Below, piece by piece: positions 1 to 9,134 of a stretch of 64,000 nt of DNA; the first letter of the stretch is position 1, and every line of letters begins with the position of its first letter. This DNA comes from JACRCT01 sp049841135 (GTDB lineage: Bacteria; Myxococcota; Myxococcia; Myxococcales; UBA5297). The stretch is taken from assembly GCA_049841135.1 (NCBI GenBank), contig JASGHK010000008.1:1178001-1242000 (forward strand). Direction: 5' to 3'. The notes under the pieces were generated by a model. The model saw nothing but the letters and a program-made list of their open reading frames with translations. It was not told where the DNA came from and ran no database searches. The position numbers and the translations under genes were made by a program.

Positions 1-1801
1 AGCAGCGATCCCTTGGCCAGCGCCGCCATCCCCTCCGGGCCGATGGAGTTTCCGCCCAGGTCCACGCGCTCGAGCCCCGGCGCTTCGCCCTTGGCGAGCT
101 CCGCGGCGCCGTCGTCCTTGAGCGATGCGCCCACGAGCGACAGGGCCGCGAGGTTGGGGAGGAGCTTCGAGCGGGCCAGCAGCTTCGCCCCCTCGGCGCG
201 CAGCGCGCCGCGCAGGGTCAGTTCGCGGACGCGCGAGAGCGCCCAGCCGTCGAGCATCGACGCCAGGGCCTTGGCGTTCACCGAGCCCAGCACCAGCGTC
301 TGGAGCGAGGCGAGCGCCGGCGACGCCGCGATCGCGGCCAGGCCCTTCTCCGGGACCTCGCAGCTCTCAATCGAGCTCCCCGCAGCCCCGACAGGCCCGC
401 GGCAGCCGCCAGGGCTCTCGCGCCCGTGAGCCCCAACGCCTCGTCGTGCAGCGTCAGCGACTGCAGCGTCTTCATTCCTGCGATGGCCTGGGCTTCGGCG
501 GGTCCCACTCCGGCCCGCCCCAGCGAGAGGGTCCGCAGCGGCAACGCCGCGAGCCGGTCGAAGGGAGGCGGCTGCTTCGGTGCCGAAGAGGCCGAGACCT
601 GCAGGTCTTGCAGCTGCGCGCAGGCCTTGTTCTGGACGATCTCCGAAAGGAGCGCGTGCGAGTCGGGGACGCCGGCGACCACCAGCCGCTCGAGTCGGAC
701 GAGGTGCGGCGAGCGCAAGACGGCGAGCGCCTCCGCGTCGCTCTCCACCTTCAGGTCCAGGTCGCGGATCCGCGCCAGCTCGGGCATGGCCGCCAGCGCG
801 TTGGCCCAGCCCGTGACCCTGACGCTCTCGCCGAAGGGGTCGACCTCCAGGCGGCGAATGGGGGCCACCTTCGCGGCTGCGGCGAGCCCCGGCAGCGCGC
901 GGGTGGTGCACGCCAGGCTCTCGACGAGCCCGCGGCGGATGGAGAAGGCCCGGCGATACGGTTGCTGCCGGGGGCGGAGCGCGCGGATCGAGGCGACTTC
1001 GCGCGTCCACGGGACCACGTGCTGGCATCGCAGCGTCTCGACCCTCTCCGCCAGCGTCGGGCGCCGAGGGTCGTCTTCGGACAGCTCCTCCAAAAGACAG
1101 GACAGCTGCAGGAACTCGCCCAGCGGATCGCCTTGTTCCTGGAGCAGGTCGGCCAGCACGCTGCGCGTCTTGAGATCGTCCGGGTCGGCGAGGATCCGCT
1201 GCCACAGCTGCGCCGCTTCTCCAGTGAACGGCCGCGGCTCCTCGGGGACGTAGGGCCCCGTCGGCGGGAGCGGCGCCGCAGGCGTGGGCGGCGCTTTCCC
1301 GGAAGCCTTCGCGGCTTTCGCATCCTTGGCCCTTGCCGCCTTGGCTGGGCTTTCGATCTTGGGCTCGGGAGCTGGGACCGGTCCGGCTGCGCAGGCAGGC
1401 ATGGCGCCCGCCGCGGAGCGAAGCAGCGCAGCGTCCTTCTCGGTGAGCTGCCGGGGCGTCTGAAGGCTCATGCCCAGCGCCCCCTTCTTGGCCTGGATCC
1501 CGGTGCCGGTCGAGAACTGGAGCTGGTCGCGCACGGCCGTGACGTCCGCGATGGGGACCTCGCTCGGCGCCGCGCGCCAGGCGCCGTCCTCCTGCCGAGG
1601 CGACTCCAGGATGGCCACCAGCCACAGCTTCTCGTCGGGCGGACGCACGGTGACCAGGAACAGCGCGCCGCCACCCGCGAGGGGTGCGAGCGCCTTGTGG
1701 GTGCTCGTGTAGCGATCGAGCCCGAGGCGGTCGCCAGGCCGGGCGGTCTTCGAGAGCGCTTCGAACTGCGCCTTGCTCACGATGGCGAGGAGGTCGGTCA
1801 T
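1..1801 (-). CDS. TIGR02996-type leucine-rich-repeat protein (partial, frame break)
   Basis: The gene runs off the left edge of the window. Residues about 200-240 contain ILADPDDLKTRSVLADLL followed by a Gly-Asp-Pro and Phe-Leu-Gln-Leu segment. This is the signature of the TIGR02996 repeat-companion domain, found in myxobacteria and planctomycetes next to leucine-rich repeats. Upstream is an Ala/Pro/Lys linker (about 150-185). Downstream are LRR-like units such as LQSLTLHDEALGLTGARAL and, after the break, GLERVDLGGNSIGPEG at the edge. The frame breaks near 365-375 beside a GAGCTC; the LRR pattern resumes in another frame and stays open to base 1. I chose the ATG at 1801; a GTG at 1819 is the alternative. 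The function is unknown, but the LRRs suggest protein binding. The family call is fairly sure, the role is not. Confidence 0.7.
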
Positions 1802-1915
1802 GGGGCCGGAGTCTCCCACGAGATGGCAGCAAGAATGGGCGTAGTTCCCAGGTTACCGAGCGCCCGCCCCTCGGGAAGCGCGGGAGTTAGTCGTGGAAGG
1901 AGGCCTCTCTCGTTC

Positions 1916-1931
1916 GGATAATCGCTTTTGC
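1916..1931 (+). repeat. Left terminal inverted repeat of the IS
   Basis: This is the left end of the ISKra4-type element. It reads GGATAATCGCTTTTGC and pairs imperfectly with the right end at 3415-3432, which carries two extra bases. Confidence 0.6.
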
Positions 1932-1962
1932 GAGAAGAGAAACCCGAACAAGAGAGGCTCCG

Positions 1963-3429
1963 GTGCGGAGTATTCAGGAGGCGCGGGTCGAGGTCCAGCA
2001 GGCCGCTGACATCGTGACCCAGTTGGCGGAGGGCCGATCAGAGCGGCTGGCGGACTTCGAGTCGCAGTTGTGGAGCGCGTTGCTGGCGCTCGGTCGTGCC
2101 GCGGTTGGCCTCTACCTGGTGGTCCGCGCCGCTCGGCCGCGCGCTTCGGAATACGAGCACGATGGGCGCCACTGGTTGTTGGGGCCCTGCCGAGATTCTG
2201 AGCTGGGGACCCGGTTCGGCAAGGTTCGGTTCGAGCGCCCGACGGGGGTCGATGCGTCTAACCGGCGTGCCGCACGTGACTTGCCGGTCGACCGCGAGTT
2301 GGGGCTGTGCGGCGGCTTCAGCCTAGGGACGGTGACGGCGATGACTCGCCTCTGCGCGCAGCTGGCGTTCGCCAACGCACGCCAGAACTTTCGCGAGACG
2401 TACGAGTGGGCTCCCAGCCCCCGAGCGGTCCTTCGAATGGTGGACGCGATCGGATCCGAGGCTCGCAACTTCCTCGAGCAGGCGCCCGCGCCGGATGGCG
2501 AGGGCGAGATCCTCGTCATCCAGGTCGACGCCAAAGGCGCGCCGATGCTCTCGCCCGAGACGTGCCGGCGACGGTCGCGGCCCCACGAGCGTGAGGAGGT
2601 CTCGGGCCGGACGGCTCGAAGGGCCAGCAAGCGAAGATGGCCCAAGCCGAAGCGGCGCTCGGTGGGCAAGAAGGCCAAGAACGCAAAGATGGCTGTGCTC
2701 GGTGTCATCTACACCTTGCGCCGAACGAAGAACGGCTACGAGGGGCCGATCAACAAGCGAGTGATCGGCACCTTCGATAGCCATGAGGCGCTGTTCGCCT
2801 GGCTCAGGCACGAGGCCGACAAACGGGGCTATGGCCAGAAGCGGACGCTGTTCTTGGCGGACGGCTCGGAGCACATCTGGCGCGGCCAGCTCAAGCACCT
2901 CGCGCAAGCGGAGGTGTGCATCGACTGGCACCACATCGTCGAGAGACTCTGGGACGTGGGCACCTGCTTCCACCCCGAGTACAGCGCCGAGTTGGAGGCA
3001 TGGGTGGCGCGACAGACCACGAGGCTGCGACGCGGGGCGATCGGGGCGATCCTCGGCGAACTCAAGCAGCGGCTCGAAGGCACGCCCAAGACGGGGCCGG
3101 GCAACAAGTTCAAGCGCCGGCGACTGTGCCGAGCGATCGACCACTTCGAGGAACACCGAGACCGAATGCGCTACGCCGAACTGCGCAAGGACGACCTGGA
3201 CATAGCCACCGGAGCGGTGGAAGGGGCAGCGCGCAACGTCGTGGGCCTACGCCTCGATGGCCCGGGGATGCACTGGGGCCGCGAACGGGCAGAGCGGGTG
3301 CTGCACCTACGCTGCATCCTGGTCAACGGGATGTGGCAGGACTTCGTGCGCCATCTCGGACAGCTTCCAGAGATCGCTTTGGCAGCCCAACCAGCGCCCG
3401 CCACGCCACATCTGGCAAAAGCCGCATAA
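1963..3429 (+). CDS. ISKra4 family transposase
   Basis: This 488-residue DDE transposase starts at GTG 1963 and is intact. The pattern of acidic residues fits the ISKra4 family: an Asp in IQVDAKGAP near residue 188, FLADGSEHIWRG near 300, the characteristic CIDWHHIVERLWDVG, and the C-terminal ATGAVEGAARNVVGLRLDG with the catalytic Glu, followed by MHWGRERAERVLHLR. Residues 200-235 are a basic Arg/Lys-rich stretch likely to contact DNA. The protein would cut and paste the surrounding element. The intact frame and visible ends suggest a fairly recent or still active copy. Its G+C content is close to the host's. Confidence 0.9.
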   Translation: MRSIQEARVEVQQAADIVTQLAEGRSERLADFESQLWSALLALGRAAVGLYLVVRAARPRASEYEHDGRHWLLGPCRDSELGTRFGKVRFERPTGVDASNRRAARDLPVDRELGLCGGFSLGTVTAMTRLCAQLAFANARQNFRETYEWAPSPRAVLRMVDAIGSEARNFLEQAPAPDGEGEILVIQVDAKGAPMLSPETCRRRSRPHEREEVSGRTARRASKRRWPKPKRRSVGKKAKNAKMAVLGVIYTLRRTKNGYEGPINKRVIGTFDSHEALFAWLRHEADKRGYGQKRTLFLADGSEHIWRGQLKHLAQAEVCIDWHHIVERLWDVGTCFHPEYSAELEAWVARQTTRLRRGAIGAILGELKQRLEGTPKTGPGNKFKRRRLCRAIDHFEEHRDRMRYAELRKDDLDIATGAVEGAARNVVGLRLDGPGMHWGRERAERVLHLRCILVNGMWQDFVRHLGQLPEIALAAQPAPATPHLAKAA

Positions 3430-3432
3430 TCC
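3415..3432 (-). repeat. Right terminal inverted repeat of the IS
   Basis: This is the right end of the ISKra4-type element. Read on the minus strand it is GGATTATGCGGCTTTTGC, matching the left end at 1916-1931 with small differences. It overlaps the last codons of the transposase gene. Confidence 0.6.
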
Positions 3433-3505
3433 TAATTTAACTAATGAATCTCAGGATCTACACCCAGCAAGAATCGGGTTGAGGCGGCTCCGCGGCGTTC
3501 GCATC

Positions 3506-4345
3506 ATGGGCGGCATGAGCGACTACCACCGCATCGAGCAGGCCATCCGTTACCTCGATGAGCATCGGGACGAGCAGCCCGGTCTCGCAGAAGTCGCGTC
3601 CGCCGCCGGGCTGAGCGAATCGCACTTTCAGCGCCTCTTCAGCCGCTGGGCCGGCGTGAGCCCCAAGCGCTACCTGCAGGCGGCCACGGCGCAGCGGGCG
3701 CTGGAGCTTCTGGCGGACTCGCGAGACGTGCTCGACGCCGCCTTCGGCGCCGGGCTCTCGGGGCCCGGGCGATTGCACGACCTCTTCGTGAACGTGTACG
3801 CGGCGACGCCGGCGCAGGTGCGCGACGGCGGCGCAGGCCTGGCGGTGCGCTACGGCTTCGCGCCCACCCCGTTCGGCGAGGCGATCTTCGGCTGCACGGA
3901 GCGAGGGCTGTGCGCGCTGGAGTTCCAGGACGACCGCGCCGCTGCGCTCTCCGAGCTGCGCGAGAGGTGGCCGCAGGCCCGGCTGACCCGCGACGACGAG
4001 GTGGCTCGCGGCCTCGGGCAGCGGATCTTCGAGGCCTCCCGCCGCAGCCGTCGCGAGCCGCTGACGCTGCACCTGGTGGGCACCAACTTCCAGCTCCGGG
4101 TCTGGGAGGCGCTGCTGCGGGTCCCCTTCGGCGCGGCGACGTCTTACGAGGCGCTGGGCGAGCGCGCCGGCGTCGGCCGCTCGGCCCGAGCGGTCGGAAG
4201 TGCGGTGGGCGCCAACGCCGTCGCCTACGTCATCCCCTGCCACCGGGTGCTGCGCGCGAGCGGCGCGCTCGGCGGCTACCGCTGGGGGCTCGACCGCAAG
4301 CGCGCCATCCTCGCGTGGGAGGCGGCCGCGGGCCTTCATACCTAG
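3506..4345 (+). CDS. Ada-like AraC/O6-methylguanine-DNA methyltransferase
   Basis: This two-domain DNA alkylation protein has an N-terminal AraC-type helix-turn-helix (about residues 10-105, with LAEVASAAGLSESHFQRLFS). The C-terminal O6-alkylguanine-DNA alkyltransferase domain (about 115-275) carries the suicide cysteine in VIPCHRV and the DNA-binding helix YEALGERAGVGRSARAVGSA. It would transfer alkyl groups from O6-guanine to its own cysteine. The Cys-rich methyl-phosphotriester domain of E. coli Ada is absent, so methylation-triggered autoactivation of the classical kind is not expected. The start at 3506 avoids the IS; an internal ATG at 3515 is equally plausible. The gene sits directly downstream of the IS right end, so its native promoter may have been displaced. 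Confidence 0.88.
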   Translation: MGGMSDYHRIEQAIRYLDEHRDEQPGLAEVASAAGLSESHFQRLFSRWAGVSPKRYLQAATAQRALELLADSRDVLDAAFGAGLSGPGRLHDLFVNVYAATPAQVRDGGAGLAVRYGFAPTPFGEAIFGCTERGLCALEFQDDRAAALSELRERWPQARLTRDDEVARGLGQRIFEASRRSRREPLTLHLVGTNFQLRVWEALLRVPFGAATSYEALGERAGVGRSARAVGSAVGANAVAYVIPCHRVLRASGALGGYRWGLDRKRAILAWEAAAGLHT

Positions 4346-4384
4346 CGCGTATCGTGGCCCATACTTCGGTGCTATCAAGGGCCG

Positions 4385-5383
4385 GTGGATCCCCTGCCTC
4401 CGCCCGCCACTCCGCCCTCCGCCCAGCTCGACGACGCGCGCTGCGCGCTCCACCCTGACGCGTCGGCCGCCTTCGTCTGCCAGCGCTGCGGGGCGTTCGG
4501 CTGCGAGGCCTGCCGGGCCGACGCCGCGACCGATCAATGCCAGGCCTGCGCCGCACGCGCTCAAGCGGCCTTGGGTGCGCAGGTCACCGTGGGCGAGACG
4601 CTGGGGCGCTCGTTCAAGCTGCCGTTCGAGGAGTGGCGGGCGACCCTCGTCTGCATCGCGCTGGCGACGGTGCCCGACCTCGTCTGGGCACTGACGGCAG
4701 ACTGGCTGGCGCCGGGCCCCTTCGGCGACGACTCCCTCTTCACGTCGTTCGGCAAGGCCCAGACCCATGACTTCGCCGCCGTCCAGAACCTCCTCCTGGC
4801 CTACGCTCCGCAGCTGGCGGTGACCGCCGTGGCGAAGGCGATCTCCTTCGTCATCGGGCTCGTCGGGGCCGGCGCCCTGGTGGCGACGTTCGTCGGCCGC
4901 GTCGAAGGCAAGCCCCTGCCCTTGCGCGACACCTACGCCCTCGCGAGCCGAAGGATCGTTCCGCTGCTCGCGGTCAACATGGTCGTCCAGCTCGCCAGCC
5001 TCGTCGGCACCTTCCTGTGCATCCTCCCCGGCCTGGCGTGCATGGTCCTGGGCATGTTCATCGACCCCGCCGTGGTCCTCGGGAAGCACGGACCGCTCAC
5101 GGCCGTCCTGTGCTCGGTCCGCTTGAGCGCGAAGGTGCTGGCGCCGGTGATCGTGCTGGTGCTCCTCGTCACCGGCGGGGCCGCGCTGCTCGGCTATCCG
5201 ACCAGCCTCCTTCGCTCGGTGCTCCAAGACGCCCCGCTGCTCGCCCGCGGGCTCGAGGGTCTGGCGGGCGCCGTCGGGCGAATCGTCACCCTTCCTGCCA
5301 TCGCCGGCAGCGCCTACCTCTGGGTGCGGCTCGAAGCCGAAGCCAAGCTCTTCGCCGCCGACCACCCGCCAGGCTCGCTCTGA
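4385..5383 (+). CDS. B-box zinc-finger-like multi-pass membrane protein
   Basis: This protein of about 332 residues starts at GTG 4385. Residues 18-60 hold a Cys/His cluster (CALHPDASAAFVCQRCG, then CEACR and CQACAAR) typical of the short B-box-type zinc finger found at the N terminus of many myxobacterial membrane proteins. Several hydrophobic segments follow from about residue 75 onward, including LAVNMVVQLASLVGTFL and VLAPVIVLVLLVTGG, giving perhaps five or six membrane spans. It resembles membrane proteins of the glycerophosphoryl diester phosphodiesterase/YckC-like type in general layout only. The role is unknown. It is followed after 24 bases by the convergent pilT gene. Confidence 0.65.
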   Translation: MDPLPPPATPPSAQLDDARCALHPDASAAFVCQRCGAFGCEACRADAATDQCQACAARAQAALGAQVTVGETLGRSFKLPFEEWRATLVCIALATVPDLVWALTADWLAPGPFGDDSLFTSFGKAQTHDFAAVQNLLLAYAPQLAVTAVAKAISFVIGLVGAGALVATFVGRVEGKPLPLRDTYALASRRIVPLLAVNMVVQLASLVGTFLCILPGLACMVLGMFIDPAVVLGKHGPLTAVLCSVRLSAKVLAPVIVLVLLVTGGAALLGYPTSLLRSVLQDAPLLARGLEGLAGAVGRIVTLPAIAGSAYLWVRLEAEAKLFAADHPPGSL

Positions 5384-5407
5384 GCCAGACGCCTTCGTAC
5401 GCGCGAC

Positions 5408-6485
5408 CTACTCGAAGTTGAGCGCGCGCTCGAAGTCGGCCGGGTTGGACGCCGCGCTCTTGGCGACCTCCAGGCCGATCTTCTCCTCGCGGTAGAGCAT
5501 GGCCAGGTGCTGGTCGAAGGACTGGGTGCCGTACAGCTCGTGCGACTTCTCCAGGTAGTCCTTGATGGCCTCGATGCGCCCCGGCTCCTTGACGTACTCC
5601 TTCACCGAGAGGGTGTTGATGAGGATCTCCGCGGCCACCACGCGGCCGGTGCCCTTGGCGTGCGGCAGCAGGCGCTGGCTGACGATGGCCCGCAGGCACT
5701 CGGTCAGGCGCTGGCGCACGCCCGTCTGCGCGTCGGCCGGGTAGGCCCCCAGCAGGCGGTTGACGGTGCGCGCCGCGTCGGTGGTGTGGACGGTCGAGAG
5801 CACCAGGTGCCCGGTCTCGGCCGCGCGCATCGCCGTCTCGATGCTCTCCAGGTCGCGCATCTCGCCCAGGAGGATGACGTCCGGGTCCTGGCGCAGCGCG
5901 GACTTGAGCGCGTCGCTGAAGCTGTGCGTGTCCGGCCCCACCTCGCGCTGGGTCACCCGCGAGACCTTGTCCTCGTGGATGAACTCGATGGGGTCCTCGA
6001 TGGTGAGGATGTGCTTGCGCTCGTGCGTGTTGATCCAGTCGACGATGGCCGCCAGCGTCGAGGCTCTTGCCGCTTCCGGTGACGCCGGTGACCAGGATGA
6101 GCCCGCGCTCCTCGGCGGCGATCTTCTCGAGCACCTTGGGCAGCCCCAGCCTCTCGAAGGTGGGGACGGTGAGCGGGATGGCGCGCATGACGCACGCCAG
6201 GTGGTTCTTCTGCCGGAAGAGGGCGCTGCGGAAGCGCCCCACGCCCTCCAGCGCGTAGGAGCCGTCGGCCTCGGTCAGGTCGTCGATGCTGCCCCTGAAG
6301 CGCGAGGCCCGCAGGATGTAGCCGCAGATGCGCAGCAGGTCCTCGGGCGCGAGCGCCGGGGCCTTGATGGGCCGCAGGGCGCCGTTGATGCGCAGCGCGG
6401 GCGGGGAGCCGACCTTGAAGTGGACGTCGGAGGCGCCGTTGCGGACCGCGGCGCCCAGCAGCTGGTGGAAGGTGGCCTGTTCCAT
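5408..6485 (-). CDS. pilT: Type IV pilus retraction ATPase PilT (frame break in Walker A)
   Basis: PilT is the hexameric ATPase that disassembles type IV pili and powers twitching motility. The first 140 residues include the N-terminal domain (GASDVHFKVGSPPALRINGA) and the start of Walker A (LVTGVTGSGKS). After a one-base shift at 6060-6066 the match resumes with TLAAIVDWINTHERKH, IEDPIEFIHEDKVSRV, LLGEMRDLESIETAMRAAE and the His box GHLVLSTVHTTDA. An original AGAGCTCG reads with one extra base. Deleting it gives 358 residues, the usual PilT length. The start at 6485 is an ATG. A cNMP-binding gene lies just upstream and a PilZ gene further up, suggesting a motility cluster. The break makes the gene look dead, but I think the true gene is intact. 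Confidence 0.88.
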
Positions 6486-6556
6486 GGTTCCCCTCGCTTC
6501 GGGTCCGGCCCGCTCCGGGCTCGGGATCCGGTTTCCGATGCAGGTTCAGCTTCGGT

Positions 6557-7048
6557 TCAGGTGATGGGGGAGATGACGCCGGGCTTGGCGGAGAGCAGCG
6601 CGTTGGCCTTGCGCAGGCGGTCGGAGAGCGTGCGGCAGAAGGCCTTGTAGACCTTGAGCGCCAGGCGGTCGTTGCCCTCGATGAGCTTCTCGAAGGGCCG
6701 GCGCGGGATGGCGATGAGCTCGAGGTCGGTCTCGGCGACGACGCGGGCGCTGGTGAACAGGTCCTCGACCAGCGACATCTCGCCGAAGAGCTCGCCTTCC
6801 TCCACGGTGCCGATGACGTCGACGCCTTCCTGGCTGGAGCGCTCCACCCGGGCCCTTCCCTGAACGACGACGTAGAGGGCGAGCCCAAGCGCCTCCTCCT
6901 CGACGACCACCGAGCCCTTGGCGCGCTTCTCCTGCGTGGCGATGGACGCCAACGCGTTGGTCTCGTCGTAGGAGAGGGTGCCGAAGAGCGGGAGCTTCTG
7001 CAGCCGGTCTGCCCCCGCGAACACCTCGATGCCTTCCAGTTCGGCCAC
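6557..7048 (-). CDS. Cyclic-nucleotide-binding domain protein
   Basis: This 163-residue protein is a single cNMP-binding (CRP-like) beta-roll with no DNA-binding domain. It shows the strand/turn pattern GSVVVEEEALGLALYVVVQG and the phosphate-binding cassette GELFGEMSLVEDLFTSARVVA, in which the Arg expected after Gly-Glu-x-Ser appears shifted. Nucleotide binding is therefore plausible but not assured. It starts at GTG 7048 with a GGAGG-type site upstream. It reads in the same direction as pilT, 71 bases downstream, and could regulate pilus function as a stand-alone sensor. Confidence 0.8.
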   Translation of the reverse strand: MAELEGIEVFAGADRLQKLPLFGTLSYDETNALASIATQEKRAKGSVVVEEEALGLALYVVVQGRARVERSSQEGVDVIGTVEEGELFGEMSLVEDLFTSARVVAETDLELIAIPRRPFEKLIEGNDRLALKVYKAFCRTLSDRLRKANALLSAKPGVISPIT

Positions 7049-7195
7049 GAGCAGCCTCCTTGGGGATCGCCGGCTGCGGCCGGGCGATGGTCCATTCGGA
7101 TGGCGGACATCATGGCATGCGGGGCAAGGGCTGCGAGCGCGGCCCCTCGCGGACCTCGCGAGCCGCTGGAGCCCGAGTCGGTCCCGAGCGGGCCG

Positions 7196-7897
7196 CTACC
7201 CCAGGCTCAGCTGGGTACAGCGCGGCGAGGTCTTGAGCATCAGCACCCGGTCCAGCGCCTCGAGTCCGTCGCCGTCCAGGGCGTTGTCGAGCTCGACGCC
7301 GAAGGCGGGGCGCCAGCGGTCTGGGCAGCCAGGCGCGCCGAAGGGGCGCCGCCACACGACCTTCCCCGAGCGCTTCAGGAGCTGGCCGTCGTCGAGGACG
7401 ATGGCGAGCCGGACGGGCGTGCCCGTCTCGAGCCCCGGCGGGAACGAGAGGCCCTGGACCTCGACTCCCGCTCCGCCGAGGGACAAGTCCTGCACGAGGT
7501 ACGCGGGCGATCCGTCATCGGAGAGCGCAGGCAGCTGCACCAGGAAGCGTGGTGCGCTGCGCATCGGCTCGGTCTCCATGGACCTGAGGACTCCGTACAG
7601 AGCCTCGTCCAGGCCGGCGCGCCGGGTCACCCAGTAGCGCAGCGCGACGCGGTACCGGCGGCGGGAGAGCCACATCGACGCCAGCGCTACGGCCTCGAGC
7701 TCAACCGTGTCCCGCAGCTGCCAGGCCGAGAGCTCGAACGCGAACCGGGTGCCGACGTACACCTCAGCCGGGACGTCCAGCGTGACGAAGCCCCCGTTCA
7801 GGCACCGCGCCACCTCCTGGACCAGGCGCTCCGCGAGCCGGTACTGGACCCGGAAGCGCGGCGCCGAGCTCGCCGCCTGCCCACTGCCCCACCCCAC
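7196..7897 (-). CDS. PilZ-domain protein
   Basis: The C-terminal half has the PilZ pattern: an Arg-containing entry (MRSAPRFLVQLPAL) and the conserved VQDLSLGGAGVEVQGL (Asp/Asn-x-Ser-x-x-Gly), then GKVVWRRPF and the closing FGVELDN. PilZ domains bind cyclic di-GMP, although the first motif here has a single Arg where RxxxR is usual, so binding may be weak. The N-terminal 110 residues (VQYRLAERLVQEVARCLNGG) resemble the partner half of myxobacterial double-PilZ proteins. The frame is open to 8077; I chose the GTG at 7897 because the upstream part is low-complexity Arg/Pro. Its position near pilT and the cNMP gene suggests a role in motility control. Confidence 0.75.
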   Translation of the reverse strand: MGWGSGQAASSAPRFRVQYRLAERLVQEVARCLNGGFVTLDVPAEVYVGTRFAFELSAWQLRDTVELEAVALASMWLSRRRYRVALRYWVTRRAGLDEALYGVLRSMETEPMRSAPRFLVQLPALSDDGSPAYLVQDLSLGGAGVEVQGLSFPPGLETGTPVRLAIVLDDGQLLKRSGKVVWRRPFGAPGCPDRWRPAFGVELDNALDGDGLEALDRVLMLKTSPRCTQLSLG

Positions 7898-8094
7898 GGC
7901 TACCGATCGTCCGCCCACTCGCCCGCCTCCCCTGGGCTTGGGTCGGCATCGGAGCGGCGAGAGGCAAGCCCTCGGATTGGCAACGGGGCCGGAGGTGGTT
8001 CGGCCCCGCCGGGCTCCTCGCAGGCGCAGTGCCCCGCGTATGGGCTCCGCGGGCCTGCTATCGTGCGCGGCGACCACGCTTTCGGAGGTTCACC

Positions 8095-8706
8095 ATGCAC
8101 CGTCTCTTGCCCCTCGGCCTCGCGCTCTTCGCCCTCCTCCTTCCCGGCCTCTCCGGCGCCACCGTCGGCGGGCCGAACAGCTTCGAGATCCTGGGCGTGG
8201 ACGCCAAGGCCTCCAAGCTCCTGCTCAAGGAGAGCGTCGGTGGAGAGAGCGGCGAGTACCGGCTCTGGACCTTCGACCTCAAGGCGCCCGGCGCCGCGCC
8301 GGTGATCTCCGCGCTGGACGCCACCTGGAAGGCGCCGGCGGCGCTCGAGAAGCTGACCCGGCTGGCCCTGAACGACGTCAAGCTCGCGGGGACCATCGTC
8401 TCGCAGTCGCTCTCGCCGATGCCCGACTCGCTCCTCCACCGCTTCGACCTCAAGGTGGAGCTGAGCTGGTCGACGGCCCGGGCCACGGTGCAGCTCGTCG
8501 CCTACCGGACCGCGACGGTCCAGCTCGTCGACACCTTCGCCCTACCCGGCGGCCGCTGCGCGCTGGCCCTGGTCAGCACCATGGGCAAGCCCGAGGAAGG
8601 CGGCTATGCCCTCCAGGTGCCCGCGCTGATGTGCGCCGACAAGGCCAGCCTCCCCAGCCGCGAGACGCCGGCGGTTCCGCCCCGGGTCCCCACGCGCAAG
8701 CCCTGA
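8095..8706 (+). CDS. Secreted protein of unknown function
   Basis: This is a 203-residue protein with a clear signal peptide (MHRLLPLGLALFALLLPGLS, cleavage near residue 21-23). The body is beta-rich, with phrases such as SGEYRLWTFDLKAPG and VQLVAYRTATVQLVDTF, and it ends in a Pro/Arg-rich tail. I recognise no family. The start at 8095 fits an AGG-containing site (cggaggttcacc) just upstream. It is divergent from the PilZ gene across about 200 bases and is followed by a short palindromic repeat. Confidence 0.65.
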   Translation: MHRLLPLGLALFALLLPGLSGATVGGPNSFEILGVDAKASKLLLKESVGGESGEYRLWTFDLKAPGAAPVISALDATWKAPAALEKLTRLALNDVKLAGTIVSQSLSPMPDSLLHRFDLKVELSWSTARATVQLVAYRTATVQLVDTFALPGGRCALALVSTMGKPEEGGYALQVPALMCADKASLPSRETPAVPPRVPTRKP

Positions 8707-8717
8707 CGCCCGACACC

Positions 8718-8738
8718 CCGAGCTTGTCGAGGGGGCGG
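8718..8738. repeat. REP-like palindromic repeat
   Basis: The sequence CCGAGCTTGTCGAGGGGG lies 12 bases after the stop of the secreted protein. It belongs to the widespread CCTGAGCTTGTCGAAGG type of extragenic palindrome. A related copy lies inside the NuoF-like gene at 55781-55818. Confidence 0.55.
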
Positions 8739-8800
8739 AGCACGCGAGGCACTTCAAGAACGGCCTGCTGGGGCCCACTAAATAGCCGCGGCGTCTTCGG

Positions 8801-9085
8801 TCAGTCAGGCAGGATGACGAAGAGCAGCCCGCCCGCCACCGTGAAGAGTCCCACGGCGAAGGCTGCCACGAACGCATGCCAGTAAGGCTTCGCGCCCCGT
8901 GAGAGGACCGCGACGAGAATGCCGACGGCAAGGCCACCGGGCACCGCTGCGACGGAGCTGGAAATCACCTCGGCCGCGAATAGGAGCGCGGCCAAGGTCC
9001 ACGACAGCTCCGCTCCGACCAAGGCCGCCACGACGACCCCTGCGGCTTCGAGCCACTCACAGCGAATGAGTCGGGCAAGCCCCAT
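8801..9085 (-). CDS. Small hydrophobic membrane protein
   Basis: This 94-residue protein has three predicted membrane spans: AAGVVVAALVGAELSWTLAA, then VAAVPGGLAVGILVAVLS, then HAFVAAFAVGLFTVAGGLLF. It begins MGLARLIRCEW at ATG 9085. An upstream extension of the frame is Arg/Ser-rich and unlikely to be coding. No family is recognised. It lies 49 bases from the end of the large Cys-rich lipoprotein on the same strand and may share its transcript. Confidence 0.55.
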   Translation of the reverse strand: MGLARLIRCEWLEAAGVVVAALVGAELSWTLAALLFAAEVISSSVAAVPGGLAVGILVAVLSRGAKPYWHAFVAAFAVGLFTVAGGLLFVILPD

Positions 9086-9134
9086 CGGTACTCCTCGGAC
9101 TCTTGACCGCCCCGATGACCTCCGAACCCGAGCG

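Larger units (their letters stand above)
1916..3432 (+). mobile_element. ISKra4-type insertion sequence
   Basis: A single transposase gene is flanked by imperfect terminal inverted repeats. The left end near 1916 reads GGATAATCGCTTTTGC. The right end, read on the opposite strand from 3432, is GGATTATGCGGCTTTTGC. The element is about 1.5 kb, normal for a one-gene ISKra4 member. I see no convincing target-site duplication in the flanks, so the exact ends are uncertain. It lies between the LRR gene, which it does not disrupt, and the Ada-like gene. Confidence 0.75.

Noticed and set aside
1900..3450. A target-site duplication for the ISKra4-type element
   Set aside because: The bases just outside the two inverted repeats share no convincing direct repeat.
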